Positions 27,397-39,600 of a DNA stretch of 64,000 nt are shown one piece after another. A program made the position numbers and the translations under genes. The stretch covers positions 92,306-156,305 of the forward strand of contig NZ_NERX01000008.1 in NCBI RefSeq assembly GCF_003063335.1, read 5' to 3'. The notes beneath the pieces are model-generated. The model searched no databases and was not told where the DNA came from. It was given only the letters and a program-made list of their open reading frames with translations. Each line of letters starts with the position of its first letter. Position 1 is the first letter of the stretch. The DNA is from Limnohabitans sp. MMS-10A-192. Its GTDB lineage: Bacteria; Pseudomonadota; Gammaproteobacteria; Burkholderiales; Burkholderiaceae_C.

Positions 27397-27678
27397 ATGT
27401 TTAATCATTTGAGCACAGGAAACGGTATGCCCATTCGATCGTCAGGACGTCCTTTGGACGCTTCGTTTGCCTTGCCCGTACGCGGGCGAGGGGGCTCTTT
27501 GCCCCGACAGATCAGGGCAAGCCATCCCTGTGCCGTAGATCTGATGGGTCAGTCATTTGGTATGCAGAGTTTCTCGATCAAGTCCGGCAGCGCTTCTGCC
27601 CCAAGGTTGTCTGTGGCTAATGCCACTGCGTTGCAACAAAGCAACGCGGCAGCCCACACAACCCCCTTCCAGTTTTAA
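27397..27678 (+). CDS. Possible 93-residue leader ORF before the giant protein gene
   Basis: An ATG at 27397, preceded by AGAAGAG, opens a 93-residue frame that ends 18 bases before the giant gene start. The predicted peptide is rich in Ser, Arg, Gly and Ala, with no signal peptide, membrane segment or family that I recognise. The same DNA forms several strong hairpins (see the separate leader entry), so the open frame may be accidental in a structured untranslated leader. Low confidence that it is translated. Confidence 0.3.
   Translation: MFNHLSTGNGMPIRSSGRPLDASFALPVRGRGGSLPRQIRASHPCAVDLMGQSFGMQSFSIKSGSASAPRLSVANATALQQSNAAAHTTPFQF
27448..27543 (+). promoter_or_regulatory. Hairpin-rich GC leader of the giant gene
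   Basis: Four consecutive stems lie within 96 bases: CGTCC/GGACG (27448-27460), GCCCG/CGGGC (27474-27487), GGGGC/GCCCC (27491-27505), and CAGATC...GATCTG enclosing AGGG/CCCT (27508-27543). The region is GC-rich and directly follows the AT-rich promoter region. It could be a structured RNA leader that controls expression or attenuation of the giant gene; no known riboswitch class fits. None of the stems is followed by a T run, so simple terminators are unlikely. Confidence 0.45.
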
Positions 27679-27696
27679 GAGTCCAGGAGAGTTCTC

Positions 27697-30600
27697 ATGT
27701 CCGCAGTTAACACACAAATTCTGTTTATCGATAGCCGCGTTGCCAACATTGACAGCCTTCTGGCGCAAGTTGATCCCGGCTATGAAGTTGTCATGCTCAA
27801 CAGTGAGGAGGCTGGCCTGACACAGATCGCCAATGCTCTGCAGGGCCGGACTGGCGTTGATGTGCTGCATGTGCTGTCGCACGGTGGATCGGGGTATCTT
27901 TCGCTCGGCAATGGCGCGTTGAATATTGATCGTTTGGGTTTTAGTTACAACTTGGATGCGCTGACCACCATTGCAAATGCATTGAGTGCGGATGCAGACA
28001 TCTTGCTTTACGGTTGTGACGTTGCAGCAGGTGATGCTGGTCGTGCGTTCATCGATGCGCTGGCGATTGCCACAGGCGCTGATGTTGCCGCTTCTTCAGA
28101 CGTAACGGGTGCAAGTTACCTTGGCGGGGATTGGGTGTTGGAGGCTGCAAGCGGTGAAATCAACACAACCAGCATGGAGTTTCAAGGCTATGAGCAGACG
28201 CTGGGCGCGTCAGTGAGTTATAGCTTCAGTGGCGCCAGCGGTAGCTACAGCAGAGACGCCATCATGACCGCCACAGGCGTGACATACAAATCCGGTGGCA
28301 CGCTCAAGGTTACAGGCTATGACGTTGACTTCGATCAAGGTGAGCGCGACGCGCTTTACATCAGCTACAACAACGGCGGTTCATGGACGGCGCTGATCAA
28401 CACTTACGGTGACAAATACTTGCGTGGTTACAACAACCAGAGTTTTGTCACCACATACAACATTCCTAATTTTGAGTTCATGCAGGGCACCACCCTGCTG
28501 CTCAAAGTTGATGGCGAAGTCAATGGCTGGTTGTTCAGCACGTCCGCCACTACACTTTCCGTTTTCACCAATATAAAGCCCAATGCAGCCAGCAATAGCG
28601 TGAGCTTAGACGAGGATGGTCGCTACACATTCAGCTCAGGCTTGTTTGGATTCAACGATTCAGATAACGATGGTTTCGTCAAGCTCAGAATAACCAGTTT
28701 GCCCGACTCTGGCACTCTGACCCTTAACGGGTCAAATGTCTCTTCGGGCCAAGAGATTGCAGCGGGCAGCCTGTCAGGTCTGCGCTACACCCCGGTAGCA
28801 AATTACTATGGACAGACCAGTTTTGGCTTCCAAGTGTTTGACGGCTACGAGTGGAGCGCCAACGCCTACACCATGACTGCAGTCGTGAACTCGGTCAACG
28901 ACGCCCCCAGCCTGTCCAACAGCGTGGTGCTGATGCCCATGACCGAAGACCAGGTGAGCAATCCCGGTGTGACGCTGATCGGCCGTCTTGGAAGCTACTT
29001 CAATGACATTGAGAGCGGCGCGGGCAACATGGCGGGTGTGGTCATCACCGGCACCGATGCTGACCCGAGCACCGAAGGCACTTGGGAATACTACGCAGGT
29101 GGTGCTTGGCACGCCATTGATACAGCCGCTGTCAGCGCCACCAATGCGCTGGCTTTGTCGTACAGCACCCTGATCCGCTTCAACCCGGTGGCTGACTACA
29201 ACGGCACCCCGTCCGCACTGAAACTGCTGGCCACCGACGGCAGCTTCAATACGCTTTTATACGCCACAGGTGCGCCTGCGGGTGGCAATTACGTCAACAC
29301 ACTGACCGCTGCAGCCACCGCTGGCATCAGCGCAGTGGAGCGCACCGTCGGCATCATCGTGCTGCCCACCAACGATGCGCCCGAGTTCAGCCCCAGTGAG
29401 ACCATCACTGGTGGCGTGCAAGACACCTATGTCCGCGATACCGCGGGCACCCTGGTGCTCTCTACAGGAACCGGCTCTGCAGTTTCCGGCCAGACCCTCA
29501 GGGGTACTGTTGTGGCCACCGATGCCGAATCGTCTGCAAGCCAGCTCGAATACTCCATTCGCGGCGGCTTGGAAACCTCGGCCAACATGTGGCAGCTTCA
29601 AGGCCTGTACGGCCTGCTCACCTTCAATGCCAGCACCAAAACCTGGGTCTACACCCCCAACCGGCTGGAGGCGATCAACGCCCTGCCCGAAGGCGCCTCG
29701 GTCAATGACCGCTTCGACCTCAAAGTGGTTGATCCGGATGGTGCCGGAGCGCTGCGTGCGCTGGACATCACCATCACCGGCACCAACGATGTGCCGCGTT
29801 TGAATGCCGCCATCGAGAATCCCGCCACCTTCAACGGTGCCGGCGAATGGTCTTTCCAGATCCCGGCCAACACCTTCGTGGATGCTGAAGGTCTGGGCCT
29901 GAGCTACGACGCTAAACTTGAAAATGGTGATCCATTGCCGTTATGGCTCGATTTCAATCCTCTGACGCGCACCTTCAGTGGCAACCCCACGGCCTCGGAG
30001 CAGTCGAGCACGCTGAACGTGCGCGTTTACGCGCAAGACACCGGAGTCAACTCCCAAGCGCTGATTGACGTGGCAAACGATGCAGCTGCAGACGCCGCGC
30101 AGACCTTCAGCATCCAGATCGGTTCCATCACGGTCACGGTACCTTCTGTCGACGTGGCTGCTGCCACCACGGGTGTGGGCTTAGCGCAGGCCATTGAGGC
30201 CGCCATTCAGGCCACACCGGGCCTGAGCACCGTGACCGTCAGCTACGCCAACGGTGTTCTGACCATCACCGACCCTGACAAGCGCGAAATCACCAACGCC
30301 AGCTTGTCAAATGGCGCCACCCAAATCGACGCGTCCATCCAGTACATCAATGCGACCATTTCGGATGTGTTCACGCTGACGTTGGGCAACAACCTCAACG
30401 ATGCACCCACAGGCGGTGTCAGCATCACGGGCACACTGGCCCAGAACAGCACACTGACGGCGGATGCGTCTTCACTGCTCGATGCCGATGGTCTGGGTGC
30501 TTTGACCTACACCTGGTATGCGAATGGCGTGCAGGTGCAAGCCGGCAGCGGTGCTGGCAGCGACGAACTGGCGCTGACACAGTCCCACGTGGGCAAGTCC

Positions 30601-33600
30601 ATTTCGGTCAAGGTGAGCTACCAGGATCAAGGCGGTGCCAACGAAGCTGTGTTCAGCACGCAGACCGCGCGCGTGGCCAACGTCAACGATGCACCTGCCC
30701 TGACCGGGACACAAGCCACTTTGGCAGACGGGGTCGAAGACCGAACCTACATCGTCAGAACCAAAGATCTGGTGGCTGGATTCACAGACGCAGATGGCGA
30801 CACGTTGAGCGTTACCGGCTTGACCAAGACCATCAACAGCAACGTGACGCCAGTCACAGCCAACGCCGACGGCACTTATTCCATCACATTGCCTGCCAAC
30901 TTCAATGGCACGGTGACACTGAACTACAGCGTCACAGACGGCACTGCCACGACCACAGGTGCATCAAGAACCTTCACGGTGGACCCGGTCAACGACGCGC
31001 CTACAGGTTCGGCCTCGGCCACACTGCCCGACGCGCAGAAAAACGTGGCTTACACGGTCACCAAAGCCCAGCTGCTGCAAGGCTTCAGCGATGTGGATGG
31101 TGATGCGCTGAGCATTCAATCTCTGCGTGCCAACGAGTTTGCCGTGGTCACGGCGAACGGCAACGACACGTGGACCATCACCCCGGCCACAAACGATACG
31201 GGTCTTGTCACGTTGTCTTATGACGTGATCGATGGAAATGGTGGTCGCGTCTCGGCGACACAGACCTACACCATCAAAAATTCGACGGCGCTCAACTTCA
31301 CACCGTTGTTCAACGCGGATGTGGTCTGGGGCGATGACGATGCCGCAGCCGTAACACCGACGGCCAATTTCGATGACAACTATGCATTTGTCAGCGAGTC
31401 TGTGGCGACCTCGGAGGGGAATCCGGGTGACGGTCTTCCTGATGATGGTGTTTTTGCGGCAGACAGTACCCATCCCTATGTTGATCTTGCGAACTTCAAT
31501 GAGGCCGGCAATAACGCTTGGAGAGTGACCGGCCAAGGCGTGTCCGTAGACGGTGTGCAGACCTCTGGGGCATCCTTGAATACTGCGACCATCAACATTG
31601 TGAATGGGCAGTACAGCGAGGTTCATTTGTTCGCGTCAGCAGGGGGGGCAGGCGTTGGCAGTAACGCCACCTTTGAAGTCACGCTGACTTACACGGATGC
31701 CAGTACCGAAACATCTGATTTGCTTTCGGTGCCTGATTGGTACGACAACGATCTGCTGCCGACCAATGTTTATCGTTTGATTGACGAGATGGATCGTGCG
31801 GCCATCCCCAGTGGTTGGATGGGGCAGTACGATTATGACGCTGTCAACGACCCCGCCATCTTTGGTTTCAAAGTCGTTGCGGATTCGAGCAAGACACTCG
31901 CATCCGTAACCATTTCGGTTGTTGAGAACCAGACCACCGCCTTCGCATTTTTCGGCGGTACAGCGGTCAGCACAGACACTGCAACAGCGGTCAACTTGGA
32001 CATGCCCGTGGCAACGCTTGGCACAGCCAACGCCGCTGAGGGGCAAACCATCACGGTGGACTTGTCCACCCTCGTGACAGATCCGGACACGCCGCTGGCA
32101 AATTTGACGTTCAGCGGCGCTGGTGTTTCGGGCAATACGCTGATTTTCACCGCTCCGATGGATGCCAACAAGTCCGGCACCGAGGTGGTCACCCGGTCCT
32201 ACACGGTGACCGATGGCAACACCACGATCACGGGTTATGTCGACATCACTGTCGACTATGGCAACACGCCTCCCGCTTCCACAGACACCACCACCACCGC
32301 AGCCCGTGGTCAGGCCATCGTCTTGTCCCTGTCTGATTTCGGCGATTTCACCGATGCCGAAAACGGACCGTTCAACTACGTGATCATCACGGCGTTGCCG
32401 AGCAGTGGTACGTTGACACTCAACAATGGCAGCATCGATGTTGACATGGCAGGCCTGACGTTTGCCAACGACATGCAGGCCACCTACCCGGGAACCAACC
32501 CTTTGCCCAACGGGGTGCTGGGTTACTGGATTCCGACGGCCGACATCGTGGCCGGCAAGCTCAAGTACACGGCTGACGCCAATGAAACGAACACGGCCAT
32601 TACCGGGCTGCAGTTCTACGTCGAAGAAAACCCGATTTCGACCAGCCCTAACACGGTGACCTTCCAGTTGTCCAATGCTGCTCCCGCGCTGACGGATGCC
32701 ACGCTGGCGGCAGCAGACCTGTCTGGCACGGAAGACACCACCCAGACCATCAGTACAGCCGATCTGACCCAGGGCTACACCGATGCCGATGGCAACACCC
32801 TGTCGGTCACCAACATCAGTGCCAGCAGTGGCACCATCGTTGATGATGGTGTGGGTGGCTTCACCTATGTTCCGGCGCTCAATGACAACGGGCCTGTGAC
32901 ACTGACTTACGACATCGTGGACGGTGTCAATGGCGTGGTCTCGGGTGTCACCCGGACCCTGAACATCGCGGCAGTAAATGACCCGGTCAGCGTTGATGCC
33001 CCCCTGGCCAACATGACCGGCACGCCTGGTGCACCGCTTAACATCGATATCGACCTTCTGTCGCCCTTCTACGACCCGGATGCCGGCGACACCCTGACCT
33101 ACAGCGCCACGGCCAATGACCAGCCCTTGTCCTTCTATGGCCTGAGCATTGACCCCACTACCGGCGTCATTTCGGGCAACGCGCCGGGCAGTGAGCCCTA
33201 CCTCAACTTTGTCATTACCGGCACGGACGCAGTGGGCACCTCGGCCACTTCCTCATTCACGCTGGACCTCTCGGGGGGCAGCAGCTCGACACCGAACCAG
33301 CAATACGGTCTGACCGCTAACAACCCCGGTGCAGTGACCTACACCGGTACCCCCACCCAGGGCCATGACCTGATCGCTCAGTTGCCGACCGATATTGACG
33401 GCATGACGGCGGTATTGGCCACTAGCGTGACCGTGACGCAGCAAGGCGATGCATTGGCATCGCCTGCCCCGCTGTCCGAAATCGTCAGCGTTGCCTTCGG
33501 CAACAAACCTGCCGGTGTCAAGAGCATGACGTTTGCCGGTGTGACGGTTGACCTCAGTGCCGCCAGCACGCCGCAGCAAGTCGCAGCCGCTGTGGTGACG

Positions 33601-36600
33601 GCGCTCAACGGCAACGCAACCTGGACGGCGGTCAACAACAACAACGGCAGCATCACGCTCACCAGTGTGACACCCGCCAATCAGGCCGACCTGCAAACAT
33701 CGAGCTTTACCGGCGATGTGGGCGTGACCTACCAGTGGCAGAAAGCCCCTGTGGTCTCCGGCGCCCAGGTCGTGACTGTTGCTGTTACGACACTGCCCGG
33801 TGGTGCGCAAGGCGAAGAAGTGCTGGTCACGTTCAACGCCAGCAAGCCCAATGGTGTGTCCGGTGTGGCCTTTGACGGTGTGGGCATCGACCTGACCAAC
33901 GCCAGCACTGCCGCAGAAATGGCTGCGGCAGTGACCAACGCCATCAATGCCAACCCCGCGATTGCCAACTGGACGGCCATTGACAACGGCAACGGCACCA
34001 TCAAGCTGATCGCGGACACGATCGGCCATCGCGACGATCTGTCGACCGTCGCCGTCAACCTGGGCACAGACCCCGTGACGCTGCCCAGCTTTGTGCCGCT
34101 GGGCGCCTGGACCGACGTCGTTGGCACCGGTGGCTATGGCACCACGCAAACCCTGAACATCCTGCAGCAAAGCGAGTCGGAAAACTTTGTCCGTGTGCAG
34201 GCCTTCTACACAGACGCGGCTGGCGTGGCCGAAACTCCGATCTCGAATGTCAAGTTCGTGGCCGACGCCAACGACACCGGTACGGTCAGCATTTCTGGCA
34301 CCGCTGCGCCCGGATACACCCTCACCGCGATTCTGGAAGACGCTGACGGCATCAGCTCGTCGAACCCGACTTACCAGTGGCAATCTTCCAGCTCTCCGAC
34401 AGGCCCCTGGGGCAATATCAGCGGCGCCACATCGTCAACCTACACCGTGCAGACCACCGATGCGAACAAGTATCTGCGCGTGAACGTGGTCTCCTACACC
34501 GACAACGGTGGCTACACCCAGGCCAACACAGCCTCTGATGACGTGGGTCCGATCCAGCTGGGCAACGTGGCCCCGGTCGCGGTGGACGACACCGTCACGA
34601 TCACCGAGCACTCGGGCGATCAAAACGGGACCATCGACACCGTTTCTCCGTACAGCGGTGACCTGCTGGCCAACGACAGCGATGCCAATGGCAACGGGAC
34701 CATGAGCATCAACGAGGTGCGCTTTGGTGCCACTGTGGGCGCAGGTACGCTGGCCACAGACAATGGCACCACGCTCACCTACATCGGTACTTACGGCACG
34801 CTCACCGTGACTAAGTCCTCAGGTGAATACACCTACGAGCTCGACCAGGACAATGCAGATGTCCAGGCCCTGCTGCCCGGCCAGCAGCTGATTGAAGAGT
34901 TCAATTACCGCGTTGTAGACACCGGCGGTTTGACTGACCGCGGCGTGCTCACGATCTACATTGACGGCGAGAACGACCTGCCCACCGTGACTGGCGTCAT
35001 TCCTGCGTCCATCACGGTCGACGAAGATGTTCCGGTGCTGCTCGACCTGAGCAATGCGGTGATTGACATCGTCGATGTCGATGGTCCTACTGTCACACTC
35101 AAGCTTGCCGTCACCAACGGCACTTTGCGAGTGGACACCAACAGCGGCGCGCTGACCGTCTCGGGGTATGACACCAATACACTGACCATCACGGCCAACA
35201 GCTCTACCGACCTGATGAACTGGCTGGCCGTCAACGACGTCTACTATGTGACGGGTGCCAACCAGAACCAGGCGGTGGGCAACTACGACACGCTGACCTA
35301 CAGCACCAGCGATGATGGTGGCACCAACTACATCATTCAAGGCACGACAGACATTGTGGCCGATGCTGTCAACGACGCCCTGATCGTCGATGCAGGTGGT
35401 GGCTATGTGGTCGAAGGCAGCGCCACTGTCGCCGCCTTGGCCACTGCAGTGACGATCACGCAGCAAGGCGATGCGGCTGCACTGCCGGCCGTGCCTGAAA
35501 TCGTCGATGTGACATTCTTGGCCAAGCCTGCCAACATCAACGTTCTGACCTTTGCCGGGCTAACTATTGACCTGACTGCTTCCACCACGGCTATGGAAGT
35601 GGCCACGGCGGTCGTGGCTGCGCTGGTTGGCAATGCCGACTGGACAGCTGTAAACAACAACAACGGCAGCATCACGCTCACCAGTGTTTTGGAGCAAAAC
35701 GTTGCAGACCTGCAGCTGGCAGACTTCCAGGGCACCGTTAACGAAATTGTTGATATTTTGCTGTTGCCCGTACCCGCGACAGCTGCCAACCCTACACCTT
35801 TGACGTTCGATGGTTTCACGCTCGATCTTGAGCCTGGCATGACGATCCAGCAGATCGGGGCACTCTTCGAGAATGCCTCTTTCCCGAATTGGGTTGCATC
35901 GATCAATGATGATGGCACTCTCAGGCTGCTCGCCAAGAATCAAGGCGCACTTGATAACCTCAATGCCCTGAGCTTCACGAACAACGGTGTTGCATCCCCT
36001 TATGTGGTGACGTCTGCTGGAAACAACAACGTTGTCACCTTCAAACCACGTGGTGATGCCGTCGAAATTGCCCCAAAGCTGACAGTGACCGATGTGGACA
36101 GCGGAGACGTCAGCAGCGCCACTGTGACTTTAGTCACGGGTGTGCGTGACAACCAGTTCGGCACCATTTACGAGACGCTGTCCCTCTCCCAGGCTGGCCA
36201 GGATCTGGCCGACTTTCACGGCATTACCGTTTTGTCGCAGCCGTCGTCGAGTGGTTTCGTACTCACGCTCAATGCACCCGCGGGCGGTCTGTCATCGAGC
36301 ATTTACGAGAGCCTCTTGCGTGAAGTGCTGTATGAAAACAGCAACCCCAATGCCTTCGCAGGTGACCGCACTGTTCAGATTTCGTTGAGCGACATCAACG
36401 GTCTGGCCTCGAACACGGCGTCTATCAGCACCACTGAGCCTGTTGCAGGGGTGCTGCCAGGCCAGCGCATCTTCATCAATGGCGCGGATACCGGCGCCGT
36501 GGTGACTGAAGTGCTGGACTCCATGCACTTTGTTGCCAGCCGCTCGCTGAGCTTGCAAGCGGGCCAGGACCTGGCCTTCTACGACACAGTCAATACCCCG

Positions 36601-39600
36601 CTGAGTGGCAACACGACAGCCACTGCAGTCGTGGCAGGGCCGGTGGTGTCTACGGTCACAGTGCGCGTGCCATGGACTCCTGTGGTTGACAACAGCGGGA
36701 CCCTCAACACGCTCACCAACCCGATCGGTGACTTCGATGCCGTCGGCCGTCAATACACCATTTCGTACGTTGAACAGACTTCGGCTGTACGCATTGCTTT
36801 TGACGATGCCAGCATCACCGATCAGGGTGGCCTGATCCGCGAACTCAAAGTTGACCTCACCAACCCTGTAGACAACGAGTTGAACGGGCCGATCAAGGAA
36901 TACCTGACGGCCCCCGATGCAGCTGCCACCGCCTACCTGCTGACCCGTGGCATTGTGGTCACTGGCAACGGCTCAGGCGTCAACAACCTGGATGAAGCCA
37001 CCGTCATCACCTTCACGGCTGCCAACGGTGCAGACGCGACTTACTTCCAATACGGCTTGCGCCGTGTGGGCTACGTCAACAACGACGACGCCATGGACAC
37101 CCGTCCGACACCTGACCGCACCATTGAGGTCAGTGCCATTGACGTGGACGGCAACACCAGCCTCAATGCCGATGGCACCCTGAGTGTGGCGGCCAAAACC
37201 ATCATCAATCTCACGCCTGTCAACGATGCGCCCAATGCAGAAAACAGCCAGGTGACTGCGACGGAAGACACGGAGTTCACGTTCACGGCGCCTGACTTCG
37301 GCTTCAACGACAACACAGATGTGGGCACTGGCATCCCGGGCAACAGCCTGGCCGCGATCCGGATTGATACGTTGCCTACCCATGGTGTGCTGAAACTCGA
37401 TGGTGTGGACGTTGAGGCTGGCGATGAGATTGCCGTTGCGAATATCGGCAATCTGACCTACACGCCGGATCCCGAAGACAACGATAACCTCAGCGCGGTG
37501 AGCTTCGAGTTCAGTGTCCAGGATGACGGAGACACCTTCAACAGCGGCCAGGACTGGAGTGCAGCTGGCGCCACCATGACCGTGAACATTACCCCGGTGA
37601 ATGACGCACCGGTGAACACGGTGCCCGACACAACGGTGACAGCGCTGCCGACGGATGAGGACACGGGTCTGGACATCACGGGTCTGCAGATTGCTGACTT
37701 GGACGCTGATGAGGCTGGCGTAGCAACAGTGACGGTGACGTTGAGCGTGGACCATGGTGAGTTGTCAGTTGCTGGCACAGGTGGTGCTAGCGGTGTCACG
37801 GCCATTTACAGCAACAGCGACAGCACAGTTGAGTTGACGGGTTCGGTGGCGGACATCAACGCTGTGCTGGCGGCTACGGGTGCGGTGACGTACCTGGGCA
37901 ATCAGGACTACAACGGCAGCGACACGCTGACGATGGTCACGGACGATGGTGGCAATACCGGTGCGGTTTACGTGGCCCTGTCGGACACCGACACGGTGGC
38001 CATCACGATCAACCCGATCAACGATGCGCCGGTGCTGGACACCAACACTGCCGTGGCTGTGGTGAGCACGATCGACGAAGATGTGGCGGATGCTGCCAAC
38101 GTCGGCACGACGGTGGCCGCTCTGATTGGCGCTGGCTGGATCACGGACGTAGACCTCCCCGGCGCCGAACCGGAAGCCATGGCGATCACGGCGGTCGACA
38201 ACACGAACGGCACCTGGCAGTACAAGCTCTCGGGTGGTTCGTGGGCAGACATCGATGTCACCAAACTGGACAATGACGAGGCATTGCTGCTCGGCAGAGC
38301 AGCGCTGGTGCGCTTCGTGCCGGAGGCCAACTACAACGGCACCGTGACACAGGGCCTGACTTTCCGCGCCTGGGACGAGACGGTGGGCGTCGAAGGCGAT
38401 TATCTGGACGTGGCCTTGGGTGCCAATATCGGCGGCATCGAAACACTGTCGGCAGATACGGCGACTGCCGAAATCATCGTGAATGCGGTGAATGACGCAC
38501 CGGTGAACACGGTGCCCGACACAACGGTGACAGCGCTGCCGACGGATGAGGACACGGGTCTGGACATCACGGGTCTGCAGATTGCTGACTTGGACGCTGA
38601 TGAGGCTGGCGTAGCAACAGTGACGGTGACGTTGAGCGTGGACCATGGTGAGTTGTCAGTTGCTGGCACAGGTGGTGCTAGCGGTGTCACGGCCATTTAC
38701 AGCAACAGCGACAGCACAGTTGAGTTGACGGGTTCGGTGGCGGACATCAACGCTGTGCTGGCGGCTACGGGTGCGGTGACGTACCTGGGCAATCAGGACT
38801 ACAACGGCAGCGACACGCTGACGATGGTCACGGACGATGGTGGCAATACCGGTGCGGTTTACGTGGCCCTGTCGGACACCGACACGGTGGCCATCACGAT
38901 CAACCCGATCAACGATGCGCCGGTGCTGGACACCAACACTGCCGTGGCTGTGGTGAGCACGATCGACGAAGATGTGGCGGATGCTGCCAACGTCGGCACG
39001 ACGGTGGCCGCTCTGATTGGCGCTGGCTGGATCACGGACGTAGACCTCCCCGGCGCCGAACCGGAAGCCATGGCGATCACGGCGGTCGACAACACGAACG
39101 GCACCTGGCAGTACAAGCTCTCGGGTGGTTCGTGGGCAGACATCGATGTCACCAAACTGGACAATGACGAGGCATTGCTGCTCGGCAGAGCAGCGCTGGT
39201 GCGCTTCGTGCCGGAGGCCAACTACAACGGCACCGTGACACAGGGCCTGACTTTCCGCGCCTGGGACGAGACGGTGGGCGTCGAAGGCGATTATCTGGAC
39301 GTGGCCTCGGGCGCCAATATCGGCGGCATCGAAACACTGTCGGCAGATACGGCGATTGCCGAAATCACAGTGAATGCTGTCAACGACGCACCGGTGAACA
39401 CGGTGCCGGCTGACCAGACGGTGGACGAAGACACGGGTTTGGACATCACGGGTCTGCAGATTGCAGACCTGGACGCCGACGAGACGGTTGGAGCCACCGT
39501 GACAGTGACACTGAGTGTTCTCAACGGTGAGATCACGGTGGCGGGCACAGGCGGTGCTGTGACGGCGGCCAGCAACGGCTCGAGCTCTGTGGAGCTGACG

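Noticed and set aside
27411..27543. Cyclic-di-GMP riboswitch in the giant gene leader
   Set aside because: The conserved GEMM-type core and receptor elements are not present; GCACAGGAAAC is only a partial resemblance.
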